The notes beneath the pieces were generated by a model. That model searched no databases. It was not told the DNA's origin and saw only the letters and a program-made list of their open reading frames with translations. From contig JAHREC010000018.1 in NCBI GenBank assembly GCA_020081605.1, positions 2,604,001 to 2,668,000 of the forward strand: DNA of 64,000 nt, in the 5' to 3' direction. This document shows, one piece after another, positions 12,953 through 24,199 of the stretch. How positions within the stretch are numbered: position 1 is the first letter of the stretch; every line of letters begins with the position of its first letter. This stretch comes from Albifimbria verrucaria. Lineage: Eukaryota; Ascomycota; Sordariomycetes; Hypocreales; Stachybotryaceae. Position numbers and translations under genes: made by a program.

Positions 12953-13822
12953 ATGTTTATGGCAAGGTCTGAGTACGGTAAGCTTCCCGTTATCCATTAT
13001 CCCCAGCTGCCTCAGTAGCTTCCCGCAGCCCGCACCGCTAACCACTCCGGTTCTTCAGATCGGGGATCAACACCTTCTCCCCGAAGGTCGTCTTTTCCAG
13101 GTCGAATACTCCCTCGAGGCCATCAAGCTCGGCTCTACCGCCATCGGCGTCGCCACCTCGGAAGGCGTTGTCCTCGGTGTCGAGAAGCGTGTCACCTCCA
13201 CCCTCCTCGAGACCTCCTCCGTAGAGAAGATCGTCGAGATCGATCGCCACATCGGCTGCGCCATGTCCGGCCTCCAGGCCGACGCACGCTCCATGGTCGA
13301 GCACGCCCGTGTCGAGTCCCAGAGCCATGCCTTCAACTACAACGAGCCTCTCGGCGTCGAGAGCTGCACCCAAGCCATCTGTGACCTGGCCCTGCGCTTC
13401 GGTGAGGGTGCTGAGGGAGAGGAGACCATCATGAGCAGACCTTTCGGTGTAGCTCTTCTGATTGCCGGTTACGACGAGAACGGCCCCCAGCTGTTCCATG
13501 CCGAGCCCAGCGGCACATTCTATCGATACGACGCCAAGGCTATCGGCTCTGGCTCCGAAGGCGCCCAGGCTGAACTCCAGAACGAATACCACAAGGTACA
13601 CTACCCTCCTCTCAAAGGAGATTATAAACGTACTAACTATGGTGACAGTCATTGACTATCACTGATGCGGAGACATTGGTTCTTAAGACGCTGAAGCAAG
13701 TCATGGAGGAGAAGCTCGACGCCAAGAACGTACAACTGGCTAGTGTAACCAAGGAGAAGGGCTTCAGGATATACACGGACGAGGAGATGGCGGCTGTTGT
13801 GGAAAGACTGCCAGCAAACTGA
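12953..13822 (+). CDS. PUP2: 20S proteasome subunit alpha-5 (PUP2)
   Basis: This is one of the seven alpha-ring subunits of the 20S proteasome. Exon 1 (12953..12977) encodes MFMARSEY. An 81-base intron (12978..13058) follows, then the alpha-subunit signature ([23 protein letters not shown]) and [22 protein letters not shown]. Exon 2 ends at 13595. A second intron (13596..13648, branch site TACTAAC at 13631) leads to the final exon, which ends in VVERLPAN at 13822. The length of about 247 residues matches PUP2. Two single-base losses, in GGGG at 13062-13065 and CCCC at 13079-13082, put the first half of the signature out of frame. The rest is intact and conserved. As an essential gene it is probably not truly broken. 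Confidence 0.94.
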
Positions 13823-14177
13823 TTACTCGCTGTTTCGTAGGTACAGATGACGTCCCAATAGATCAGATCAGATCAGCTCCGAGCAGAGTAGAGCAGGCCA
13901 GTCCACAATAGCGGGAGCTGACCGTCCCATAGCTCAGCTGATTCAAAACATGTATCATTAATGTAAGGGTGATGACAATTACCGTTTCGAGACCATTACA
14001 TCCGTCCTAAGTTCTCTAGGTGGTGCTTCCTCTACCTTTTATGCAGAACCACATTACGTACATATGCTATCATATGGCTAGACCCGCTTCGACTTACCTT
14101 CAATTGTCCGTTCATCATAGGGAAATGCGAGGAGTGTGTATCAACTCCACAAATCATTGCGTCTTAACCTTCGTCCT
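13823..14177. other. Convergent intergenic region (PUP2 / Zn2Cys6 gene 3' ends)
   Basis: This is 355 bases between two converging genes. It contains a short GATCAGATCAGATCAG repeat at about 13861-13876 and nothing else that I can support. Confidence 0.6.
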
Positions 14178-17128
14178 TCAGTTCCAGAACTTCCAAGTCA
14201 TGCTCAACCCCAACAATCCAAGTGCATAGTGTGCTCGCTCTGACTTGGCAAGCACAAGCCGCTTATCGTCTGCCGAGTCGAGCTCATGGATTTTCCTATC
14301 AAGACGGCGGGGATTTTGCCAAATAGATACTGGAGCATGGGTTACGCTGGCGAGTCGCACATATGGTGGTCCACGGCCTAATTGTGCGGCCTTGATCCAA
14401 CCAGATTCACAACCATCCGCAATCTGCTTCGCGGACTGCCAACCTGTGAGACGGGAAATGTCGTGCATTCTTTGGACAACCCAGCGGCGTTGTGCATCAT
14501 CTTGATACTGTTCGTTGTTAGCGTTGGGGTCATTCGTCTAGAGGCAATGGCAACAAACCTGCACAGCAGCAACGAATAAACAGAAGGCGCTCTCAATGAA
14601 AGCTGCTCCAAGCAAAGTCGTTACTTCGGTGAGCTGAGAGGAATCACCTGATAAGCCCGCAGCAATTCTCCTGATCTCAACCGCATAGCCAGCAGTTCTC
14701 CGTGCAGCAACTCCTGCTGCGTGCATGGCAGCCGGAGGCATTGTGGGGTGACTCCGGTGTAAATGTATAAGTCCCATATAGTAGTTCATCCAGATGCCCG
14801 CAATGGGAAAGCTTCGATATTGTAATGTCGTTCCAAATGGCGACTTCGTTATGTTTGGGTACCCAGCAGTGAGAGCCTGGAAGTCAAGAGATAAGTGGTC
14901 TTGAAAACTCTCAAATGCTCTACGGATGCTCTCCCACTCGCTTAGAGCGGATTGTAAACTAGCATGTGAATTGACCGGTTCATGGGAATCGCTCTGAGGT
15001 GGAGAGTCTTTCGGGGCTGAACCCCATAGGAACTTGGAACCTGCCTTGAGTCGGAAGAATCCCTGGGAAATGAGGTGGCGATCCTCCGTACGCGGCGGAA
15101 TATCGACTACTATGTCTTTTTCTTGCCAAATCATTCGACGAGAAGTTTGCAAGTCGGCCCAACAATAGCATCAAGTGGTCGTAAGTTCCATAGCTTTCAG
15201 ATGTTGGTCATTGTAACACATTTTGGTATAAATGGAAACAGGATTCACTTACACTGCGTCAAGTTTGGAAAGCGGCGCTCGTGGAGGGCATTGTGTCCAG
15301 GCTTCATACCCCAAACTGGCCATGTTAGCTCATGAGGGTTAGTTCGGGTTTGGCATCTGCTTACAAAAGTCTAGTTCCTCCCAATATGCTCTGGTAGACA
15401 TCCATTTTGCAATACCACCAGAATAGATCGCGAAGATTCTCGTACTTCTCTATGTCCATTTGAGTCGTACTTGCAGATGATGAACTGTCAATGATTGTGG
15501 TCTCTTCAAGACCATAATCCTCTGGGGATACCTGCAAACCAGTGATGACAGTGAGTAAGTGGTAATCAAGACGAGTTGCATCGGCGTCAGAAAGGTTTGG
15601 GGTTGAGAACGTAGGGTCTGTGAAAAGGTTATTGTGAAGGCTTCTGGTTGCACTTTGTCGCCGCTTAACAGGTAAACATGCCTGAGACATCGCTCTCAGG
15701 GCACTTCCCCAAAGAGTATACTGGCTCCGAAAAGATGTGTACACCATTTTGTGAGATCAGAAGACCATACTTCAAAGTAGGCGACCAAAAGAGTGGCTGC
15801 TATCGTGGCCGGCTGTGTCCTTCGCAAAGGGCTTCTCACGTTCTTTGCGATTCTTCTAATTGCCAGTTGATAGTGCTTTATGGCAGTAGTTGCCGGAATA
15901 TTCTGAAGTTCAGCAATCTGCAGGCTTCCCAGTGCAAGCATGGCATGCAGTAAGCCCGGGTGCTGTAGTGACATGACCGGGAAGGTATCTAAGACGTCAG
16001 CTTTCTGGACACATTTGGATTCATGGAAGACCCTACAACTCCATAGGCTATGGCCAGTTCTTGAGCTTGAACTTGCTAAACTGTTTCCCGTGAGACCAGG
16101 CGGATGTCTTTCGTACAGTGACATACTAGGCCCTGTGACCTTGATAAAATGCAAGAAGCATGTCTTCATTCTACTCTCTCGCAATTCCGATGGCTCTGGG
16201 AAATGAATATACTCGGATATGGCATGATTTTGGGCGTATGTGGAAAATGCAGGAGCATGGGAGCCATTTAATATTCCCGGATACTGATTGACCAAGGGCA
16301 CCACTAGAGACCGAGGGTCTGCCTCTTCGCTCTCAGAGTCTGGAATCGATGCTTCATCATCAGAGCGGCCCAGCTCCCAAGACTCCGGCTTGTTTGCGTT
16401 GTTAGTTGCCAAGATTGGCTGGTTTATGGGTAGATAGGCATTGCCCACGCCCTCGTAGTTGGTAGGCTCTTGAGTGAAAAATCCGCTATAGTCGGCCTGA
16501 GGATGAAAGAGCCCCGTGGCAGGAATCAGTGGGTTAGGCTGCGGCACACTTGTGTTGTACGGATAGAGCTCCTGGGGAATGTTGTAGTAGGATGGGTGGG
16601 CATGACTTGGCGCTCCCACCAGACAAGATGTATATTGGTGGTTTGGTTGGGGCTGCTGTTGGTAGTAATCAGATGGTGGTTTGGGTGCAATGGCAGGCAG
16701 AGGCCCTTGAGATGACGCTCGATTAGGGTACGGAAAATGGCTGCTCATGTGTGTTGCATCGGCAGAGTAAACGGCCGGTCCGAAAAGACCTTGGAGGGAG
16801 CCCATGGGATTCTTAAACACGACTCTTTGGTTGTATCCTTCACAATGCCTCTTTGATTTGATGCAGTTGTTACAAGTCGGCCTTCCTTCGTCACACTTGA
16901 TGCGTCTTTTGCGGCAAGCTGAAGTTCATGTTAGCGTGGCTCACGTACAAGATGGTAGCTTGCTCATAACGGGGTGTAGTGGAACGTACTCAAGCACCCT
17001 GTTTTGGTTCGCTTTCTGGTGTTTATCTTCTTCTGTGTTGGGTCATCCTTTCCACCGCCTCCTTGTTGGAGTGGGTTTAGTCGTGCTTGGCCACTCGCGG
17101 CATCCGAAGCCAGCGCTGCCTCCTGCAT
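14178..17128 (-). CDS. Zn2Cys6 fungal transcription factor
   Basis: This is a nuclear DNA-binding regulator of unknown target. The first exon (17128..16990) starts MQEAALASDAASGQARLNPL and ends in the basic TRKRTKTGCL. After an intron (16919..16989) the zinc cluster continues as TCRKRRIKCDEGRPTCNNCI then KSKRHCEGYNQRVVFKNPMG, with six cysteines in Zn2Cys6 spacing. A Pro/Gln/Tyr-rich region follows, then the fungal-specific regulatory domain (for example FWWYCKMDVYQSILGGTRLF, YEAWTQCPPRAPLSKLDAVY, DHLMLLLGRLANFSSNDLAR). Further introns fit 15316..15364, 15194..15252 and 14508..14558. The frame breaks at 15699-15701 (G3) and 15117-15121 (T5), each fixed by one base. An in-frame stop lies just upstream of the chosen ATG. 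The product is about 890 residues. Homologues are common in filamentous fungi; no specific pathway can be assigned. Confidence 0.88.
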
Positions 17129-18952
17129 GGCTGTAGTTGAACACTGTTGCAGATACTTAGGCTGTCAAACAATCCGATTTCACAAACCTACATGTGCTGA
17201 GCTCCTGCAGCCTGCGACTCGTGAACTTGGGAGGCTCAGCATCAAATGGCTATCATGGAGGTGGGAGGGCTAGTAGGTTTCGGTGCGATGGATGCGTGAG
17301 GATGTGACCTGCGAGGCGTTCCGTTTTGGTGGTCCAAGAGCAGCTTCGTAGAGGATTGTGGGAGTCAAAATAGCATTGTGCGTTGGGCGTCTAGAGAGAA
17401 TTGTGTCTTCGCGAGTGAAACATGGTTGTACGACTCGACAACCAGAAGTTGGGAGCTTGAAGCCCGAACGTGGACGCTAACTGGTGATGGTACAGAGGCG
17501 CGACTCTTGTATCATGGGCGTCAGAGCAAGGAGCCCACGAGGGATTGATTCGGAGGTAAATCAGAATCGGCAACCGGCGTACATGTATGCAGTTGGCGCT
17601 GACAAGGATAGACCAGCAGAGGAACTGGACGAAGCATGGAGGCGCCGCAAGCGTTGCAGGGTGGCACAACCTAGCAATAGCCACTGGCTTGGTAGGTCGG
17701 TTAGGATGGACTGCAGCAAGGTAAGGGGCTCATAAGCCTTGAGCGTCAGTGCCTTTGTATATGGGAGGGACTAAAGAAAGCCGCGTGTGGTAGAGCGGAG
17801 GGGATGGTGGGAAGAAAGCGATTTGAAGGATTAGACGTTGGGTAGGAGGTAGGGATAGGTAGGTATGGTGTAAGAGATAAGAGAGGCGATGATAAAGCGA
17901 CAGGTGTGTTTGCGAAGTACAAATAAGGTAGGATGAGGTACCTCCGGGCCTTCCCCGTAATGCTGTGGTTACGTTATAAGTTGGGCTGGCGCTGCGGTAG
18001 CCTGGATACTCTTCCAAGTACATCTGTCTCGCCTTTGCTTTTCTATCATCCTTCCTACCATTACTCACGAGCCGACATCTTTCGCCTTACGGTTGCTTGC
18101 ACTTGTATTGGATAGGGAATATGCCTCTAATCGTGAGGTAGTAAGTCGTGCCAACGTATCTTCGCCATTTCTACCTCAGCAACCGACGGTTCACGCATTG
18201 CCAGTACCCTCTTCATTCTTAGCTGACACGAAGCTTCCCGTGTGGGTATTTCGAGGGCCAATCCTCCCCGTATGAATATATCTCTTGCGTCAGGTCAACC
18301 ACTTGAAAGAACCGGGTCGTCCTAGACATCCCGATTATGGCCTGATGCTACGTGTAACAAGCCTCCACAGGTACACCAAACCAACTTCTGTTTAGGGAGC
18401 TACTATTCAGGTTCCTCGGGATAGTCAGCGCGCCTCATTTGACATCAAACCCCTTTACATGGTGAGTAAAAAGTCAGAATAGCCACATTCTGCTCCTTGT
18501 CATTAAAATACCTGGTCACGGCTTTTCAAGGTTTCTGCAAGGGTCTCTCGTGCTAGCATTTCACAAATATGACTTTGTATAGGCTCTTATTCGGATGGAA
18601 TTTGCTCTTCGTCTGATCTGATCTCAAGTGGAGGCCCCTGTCTCGGCCGCTTCCAGTCATCTGTCCTTGCAAACAATCGGCCCAGCTTCAGGGCTGTATA
18701 GTAAAATGGAGAGACAGAGTACTACTGAAGCGCACCTTTTGCTCTTACCATGAAGAGAATATCTCACCAGCCTTCTATATGCTTATTCCCAAGATTTGGG
18801 ATCCGGCATGTCTGAAGAATCAGAGTGACGAACACGTGAATATTATCTATCGATATACGATCTTGGTCCTGGCAAATATGCAGCGTATCACGAGTTCAAG
18901 CGCTACTCATTCATGGATAGGAGCCGATCTTCGATGAAAAGGAGAGACCGGC

Positions 18953-19168
18953 ATGGCCTCAATCCCAGCCCTACCACGATTTGTGGCTCTCGGCTCGATT
19001 CACATTGTCTAACAAGTCTCATTAATACTCCTCGTCATTTCCACATTCGTATTGGCGACTCAATATGCAGCTCAGCTCCGCGACCCCTGGCTCGCCGGCA
19101 TTCTCTTGGCCATTCTTCACTGTACAGAGTTCCATCCTGCATTTGTCCCCACAATAGCAAAAGCAAGG
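18953..19168 (+). pseudogene. Possible relic of a small membrane protein
   Basis: From the ATG at 18953 the frame reads MASIPALPRFVALGSIHIV, then one TAA stop, then QVSLILLVISTFVLATQYAA and QLRDPWLAGILLAILHCTEF. The part after the stop has one strong hydrophobic segment and reads like protein to the eye. The stop would be CAA (Gln) with a single C-to-T change, the kind made by repeat-induced point mutation or simple decay. The frame then fades out near 19170. I recognise no family, and chance remains quite possible. Confidence 0.22.
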
Positions 19169-20678
19169 TATCGGTCCTTCAGATGCTCGCTGGCCGCACG
19201 GTGCTCACTGCCACCGGAAGCCGCTGTACTACACAAACACTACGCATTGTATCACAGAACTCGTCTCTGCTGATGAGTGAGCACGCGAGTACGACATGCT
19301 GCAGCCACCTTGCCTACTCGTGGGAGCCCTTTCACCCGCAGGCATCGCTCCGGCAAGCGGTCGGCTGCTTTAAGCGGTTGTTGGTGCAGGGTCTGTTCGG
19401 TCGACTCAGCCAAGCGTTCGATTCTGATTTGGCTGACCATACGTCAGAGACACGCAAGCCTGGTGCTGCTCATGAATCAGCTTCCCAGTAGCAACACAAA
19501 CTTACTTCCCGTATGGCTGCTTAGCATGTCTCAAACACATCCAGTGGTCCATCTAAGTTACACGGATGCACTCGCTCCCATCTTGTGTTATTCACGCACA
19601 TGCAGAGACCGCAGATAGCACCAGATCTGCCCCTAGTAAATGAACCCCGTAATGTTCTACGTTCCCCAGCGCGTAGAACATGGGGAGTGTTCTTCTTGGT
19701 GTAATGCTATAGCTTCGAACATGTACAGAAGATGATTCCACTGGCAAGCCATGGCAGCCAAACATCAATCATGCGGGAAATTCGCCGTACTGCTACACGC
19801 CATCTTTCACATTGGCTTTTCATAAGCTTTCATTGTGCAGCTCTGCTGCCTAGGTGTTTCTTTTGGCCCAGGCCGTTCGTCACACAGACTGTGGGCGCTT
19901 TGTCAGGAGCTGGAGTGAGGCATTCATCTTTGGAGATTCAGAACGTGGCCGTTAGCGTCTAGACCGGCGGTAGACACCCGACGCGCATCGCAAGTTCCAT
20001 GCCTCCTTCTCGGTGGTGTCACCAATCAGCTGCAGAGACGCCCGACGGGAACCTTCCATGGACGGCCATATCGTGGCGAATCCCGACATCCGCAGAAGTC
20101 TAAAGACCCTAGCTCGCATACATTGCAAGATTTCGGCATATCCGCGGTGGAGATTTGCACGGACGTTGTACCATGCATCAATAGGGTGATGCGCCGCTTC
20201 CATTTTCATTGTGCCAGTAGACTCAGACCCTCCCAGACTGTCAACCCTGTTTCTAGTGAAGTATCCATGTTGATCCCATCCATGACAAGAGCCTTACACC
20301 TTCTTCAACGACAAATCAGCTTCATTCAATGACGAGGTTTGATGAAGTTCGCTTTCCATTTATGATTGTTGAAAGTAGAGATGGTAAATTTTCCACGTGG
20401 GATGCTGCCATGAAGCCATGAATCTTCCGAAATGGCCCGACGTCGAGAATCATTATCATCATGGATGAAATGCAAATACTTTTGTTTCCATTACTCAACA
20501 GCCCCGTGGCCTAGACAAATGAGGAGTAGCATTGTTACACCGAGGAGTAAATATATGGTCAATGATATTGGTGATGACTGAATATTTAGCCAAGTTCGAT
20601 ATAGGCTCAATCCTGAAGCACGGCGGGTATTTCAATTATTTAAAATAGATGGAAAGTAATTGATCTCTACGTTTCCGC

Positions 20679-20698
20679 TTTTTTTTTTTTTTTTTTTT
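20679..20698. repeat. Poly-T run (20 bases)
   Basis: An uninterrupted run of 20 T lies about 260 bases upstream of the RRP8 start codon. It may act as a nucleosome-excluding promoter tract or be a retroelement poly-A remnant on the minus strand; the sequence does not decide. Confidence 0.7.
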
Positions 20699-20959
20699 GG
20701 TATCAAATGTTGAACAGTAGTAACGTTGAGAAGAATTGCTCGCTGTCCTAATTACATGGATGATTGGGTTGTAGTTGAAGCCTTGGTGCGCTGACCAATC
20801 ATATTCCCCTACCAAGATTTAGAAAACTTTTGGTGGATTAGATAAGATAAGATAACATTTTTGCTGCAACTTCGTATGTGAGAGAATGAAAATCACCCAC
20901 CTCGGCCTGGATATCATCAGATTAGCCAAAGCACAACCACAAGCCAAGGCTCATTCAAG

Positions 20960-22467
20960 ATGTTCGCTGTTCCCGGCTGGTCTCTGTCGGCTGACAAGCT
21001 GAAGAAGGAGCAAGCTACTTCAAACAGCGCGCCAAGCAAGAAAAGAAAGAGACCTGGCGCTCCGAAGGTCACTGAGGTCACCTCATCTAACGTCGCCGAC
21101 CTCTGGGGCTCTGTCGTTGAAGGAATTCCAAATGTGAACCCAAATCAGGCTGGTTCAGGCAAGCGTCAAAAGAAGGGAACCGGCGCAAATGCTCAGCCCG
21201 TCGAAGCCAGGAAGCCCAAGGGGACAAGCAGCCGGAGAAGTCGCCTGATACTGCTGTAGTCCAGGAGGAAAAGCCACAAAGCCATAAGAAGGACAAGAAG
21301 GACAAGGCTGAGAAGAAGAAGGGCAAAAACCGACCTGAGAGTGGGAAGGATGCTAGCAAGGCCTCAGCCAAGGAGACAGCGCCGTCCCTTCGACATCGTC
21401 CAAACCAGCAGCCACAGTCAGGGTGCCGGCTTCTCTGCCTCCAGCTCCCCGAAGTTGACGCCTCTTCAAGCCTCCATGCGCGAAAAGCTCATTTCTGCTC
21501 GTTTCCGTCATCTCAATGAAACGCTGTACACACGACCTTCGGAAGAGGCCTTCAGCCTGTTCGATGAGTCCCCTGAGATGTTCAGCGAATATCACGAAGG
21601 CTTCCGTCGCCAGGTCAAGGTGTGGCCGGAGAATCCCGTCGACAGCTTTTTGCAAGATATTCGGACTCGCGGCAAGGTGAAGACATTTGGCAAGGGCGAC
21701 CGGGCGCTGCGCCGCCATCAGACCTGTCCAAAACCGCCTTGCCCAGGACTGCAGGGACCTGCACCATTGCGGATTTGGGCTGTGGCGATGCTCGACTTGC
21801 AGAGTCTCTTCAGAGTGATAAGAGCAAGCTGCGTGTCGATATCAAGAGCTTTGATCTCCAGAGTCCAAGCCCCTGGTCACCAAAGCGGATATTGCCAACC
21901 TCCCCTCGAGGACGGTTCCGTGAATGTCGCCGTCTTTGCTTGGCTCTCATGGGCACGAACTGGATCGACTTCATCGAAGAGGCCTACCGCATCCTTCATT
22001 GGAAAGGTGAACTCTGGATCGCCGAAATCAAGAGCCGCTTTGGCCCTATAAGAAACAAGCATGCTCCCGTCATCCACAGCGTCGGTAACCGCAAGAAGGG
22101 CGGCAAGGGTGCTAAGGGTGCGAATAATCAAGAGGCTAACGAAGAGGATCTGGCCGTCGAGGTTGACGGCTTGGACGATCGGCGACGCGAGACAGATGTG
22201 TCTGCGTTTGTCGAGGCCCTGAAGAAGAGGGGCTTCGTGCTCCAAGGCGAGCGCGGCGCGGCCATTGATCTCTCGAACAAGATGTTCGTCAAGATGCACT
22301 TTATCAAGGGCGCTTCGCCAACCAAGGGCAAAGATGCTAAGCCCCAAGAGGCTTCAGGAATGGGAAAGAAGGGTTTCGGCAAGAGGGCGAACGAGCTTGA
22401 GGATGAGGAAGTCGCTGAGGCGAACGAGGCCTCTATTCTCAAGCCTTGTGTATACAAGATCCGGTAG
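20960..22467 (+). CDS. RRP8: 25S rRNA adenine-N1 methyltransferase RRP8
   Basis: RRP8 is a nucleolar SAM-dependent enzyme that methylates an adenine in large-subunit rRNA (m1A645 in yeast). The start MFAVPGWSLSADKLKKEQ is the conserved fungal N-terminus, followed by a Lys-rich nucleolar region. The catalytic domain contains LTPLQASMREKLISARFRHL, NETLYTRPSEEAFSLFDESP, the SAM-binding TCTIADLGCGDARLAESL, LALMGTNWIDFIEEAYRILH and GELWIAEIKSRF. The last exon-like frame ends at 22467 with LKPCVYKIR. No intron is needed. The frame changes at least six times: near 21225, near 21400, at about 21715, and at 21870-21873 (C4), 21902-21905 (C4) and 21935-21937 (T3). The last three are one-base losses within 70 bases and together restore VTKADIANLPLEDGSVNVAV. 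Confidence 0.9.
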
Positions 22468-22751
22468 TTATGCAACGGAATTGTTTTTGGGATGGACATG
22501 CACATGAGGCTTAGAAGCTATATTGATCCAACGTTTGCTTGTTTTCAAAATTCAGATACTATCGCGCTAGGCATAGCTGTGTGGGCAAATTTATAAATGA
22601 ATTTATTCGCTCACTCGTAACAGTGTCCGTCTAGAGTCGTATCTCGCTCGCCAGTCCTGTCTGGCTGTGTTTCTAATTTTAACAGCAAAATCTTGTCATT
22701 ACAAAGCATGATCGTGCTAGCATTACCACAATGGCTGCTCTCCTAACTACC

Positions 22752-24199
22752 TTAGAAGAAGATCAGCGAAGCTGCCACATCGACATTGTCTTCTGCTGCC
22801 TGGAGGGCTTGGATAGCTTGCTCCTTGTCGCGCCCATTGACATGAGGCTCTCTACATGCTGCGGAGTGACATCAACACCGGACGCTCGGGGAGGCACGGG
22901 AACGGCAGCCGGAGCTGGAGCTTGCGGCGTGGGGGTGGCGGCAGCAGGTGTGGGCTGTGTAGATGGCGCTTGTGATTGCTGGGGGTGTCGGCTGGTAGAA
23001 CCGCTCCCGAGCGTTGTCCGATCTGGGTACCAGACGGGCCAGGTATCGTTGGTTCCTCCGTAGCGGCCTGTTCTTCCTCCTTGGGAATATCGGCCTCGCC
23101 AAGGAATGGAATTTCTTCGCCCTGGATGATCAGCTTGTCCTTGGAGAGATCAATGGTCGCCTGATATCTCTTAAGCATGTCCAGTCCCAAAATCAAATCA
23201 ACAGATTTCCCTTCCATGACAGTGAAGCTGCACGGCAAGAAAAGATTGCCAACCTTGATCTGGGCGGAATGGACTCGACCGAGAATGTTAGCAGTACCGA
23301 CTCCTTTAGCAATACCGGCGTAACGTGTGTCAACTAGTCGCATGATGCCGCAGGCTTCTGCGCACGAAGGGCTCATGATTGTTGCCTGCGCACCGGAATC
23401 CGTGAGTGCCCTGAATTTATGGCCATTGACCTCCACGTTGATGTAGAGTAGGTGAACTCTGCCAAACACTGTGCAAGATAATTAACACCTATCAAGAAAG
23501 CCCGGCGATGGGGCTAAGCTCACCTTCTGGGTTATGCTCCATGGCATTCTGCAGGTTCTCCATGACTCGCTCCTGTCGGATCATCTCCTCAATCCTCCTT
23601 TGGTTCTCAATGTTAAAAGGGTCTTCATTGAGCCTATCGATCTCGCGTTGACGTTCGAGACGCTCCCGCTGTTCGCGGTCCAGTGAATCCTGGAACATGC
23701 GCGCAAAGAGTGCCGGGTCATCCACAGCCGCGGCAAGCTCGGGGCTCTGTCGCTGGAGCTGCTGTCTGAGGGCTGGGTTCCCTAGGATCTCGAGGCGGAC
23801 GACTTCGGGATCGTGACCCGGTTGGCGCCGGCGTGTCTCCTGGCGGCGGGGTTGAGACGGAAGGCCGGTGCTGCCCTGCATGTGCCTGACGTGGACGGCG
23901 AGCATCTCACCGTCGCCGATCTGCAGCTGCTCCATCGTTTTGGAATCGTCCGAAATGAGACGGCCATTGTGGTAGATGTGTTGGGAGGTGGGAAGGACGT
24001 TTGTCTCGGCCTGGACTGATTCGCGGAGGGTAGCCAAGGTCATGTCGGGGAAGATCTCGAGGGTCAACAGGGTATCCTGCTCGGCCGCCTGAGGATTGTA
24101 TATGCTCAGCGTGATGCGCCTGTTGATGGGGATATTGGGGTTAGCGATCAAGTCAAGCAAAGAAAGGCCCGTGTTTTGGGAAGCAGATGGTGCTCACAT
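22752..24199 (-). CDS. DDI1: DDI1-like ubiquitin receptor and aspartyl protease
   Basis: Ddi1 shuttles and cleaves polyubiquitinated proteins. The domains are in canonical order: an N-terminal ubiquitin-like domain ([40 protein letters not shown]); a helical region; a retroviral-type protease fold with the catalytic DSGA in [20 protein letters not shown]; and a C-terminal UBA ([20 protein letters not shown], ending LIFF at 22752). The start codon appears to be split by an intron: AT at 24198-24199, intron 24120..24197, then G at 24119, giving [11 protein letters not shown] second intron is 23469..23523. The Pro/Ala-rich linker and the UBA (22850-23010) are scattered over three frames, needing several single-base corrections. 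Without the split start, translation could begin at an ATG inside the first intron (24160). Confidence 0.9.
24120..24197 (-). other. Intron interrupting the DDI1 start codon
   Basis: On the minus strand the sequence reads CCAACAT/GTGAGC at the donor and CCATCAACAG/GCGCATCACG at the acceptor. Splicing joins AT to G, creating ATG CGC ATC ACG (MRIT), which resembles the usual N-terminus of fungal Ddi1. The 78-base intron has good donor and acceptor sequences. The splice is predicted, not observed. Confidence 0.6.

Larger units (their letters stand above)
17129..20959. other. Gene-poor, AT-rich stretch upstream of the Zn2Cys6 gene and RRP8
   Basis: This 3.8-kb stretch has no convincing intact gene. 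The part next to 17.1-18.1 kb is probably the promoter and leader of the Zn2Cys6 gene. From about 18.3 kb the DNA becomes AT-rich. It holds one possible decayed coding fragment (listed separately) and a 20-base run of T at 20679-20698. RRP8 starts at 20960. Confidence 0.5.
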
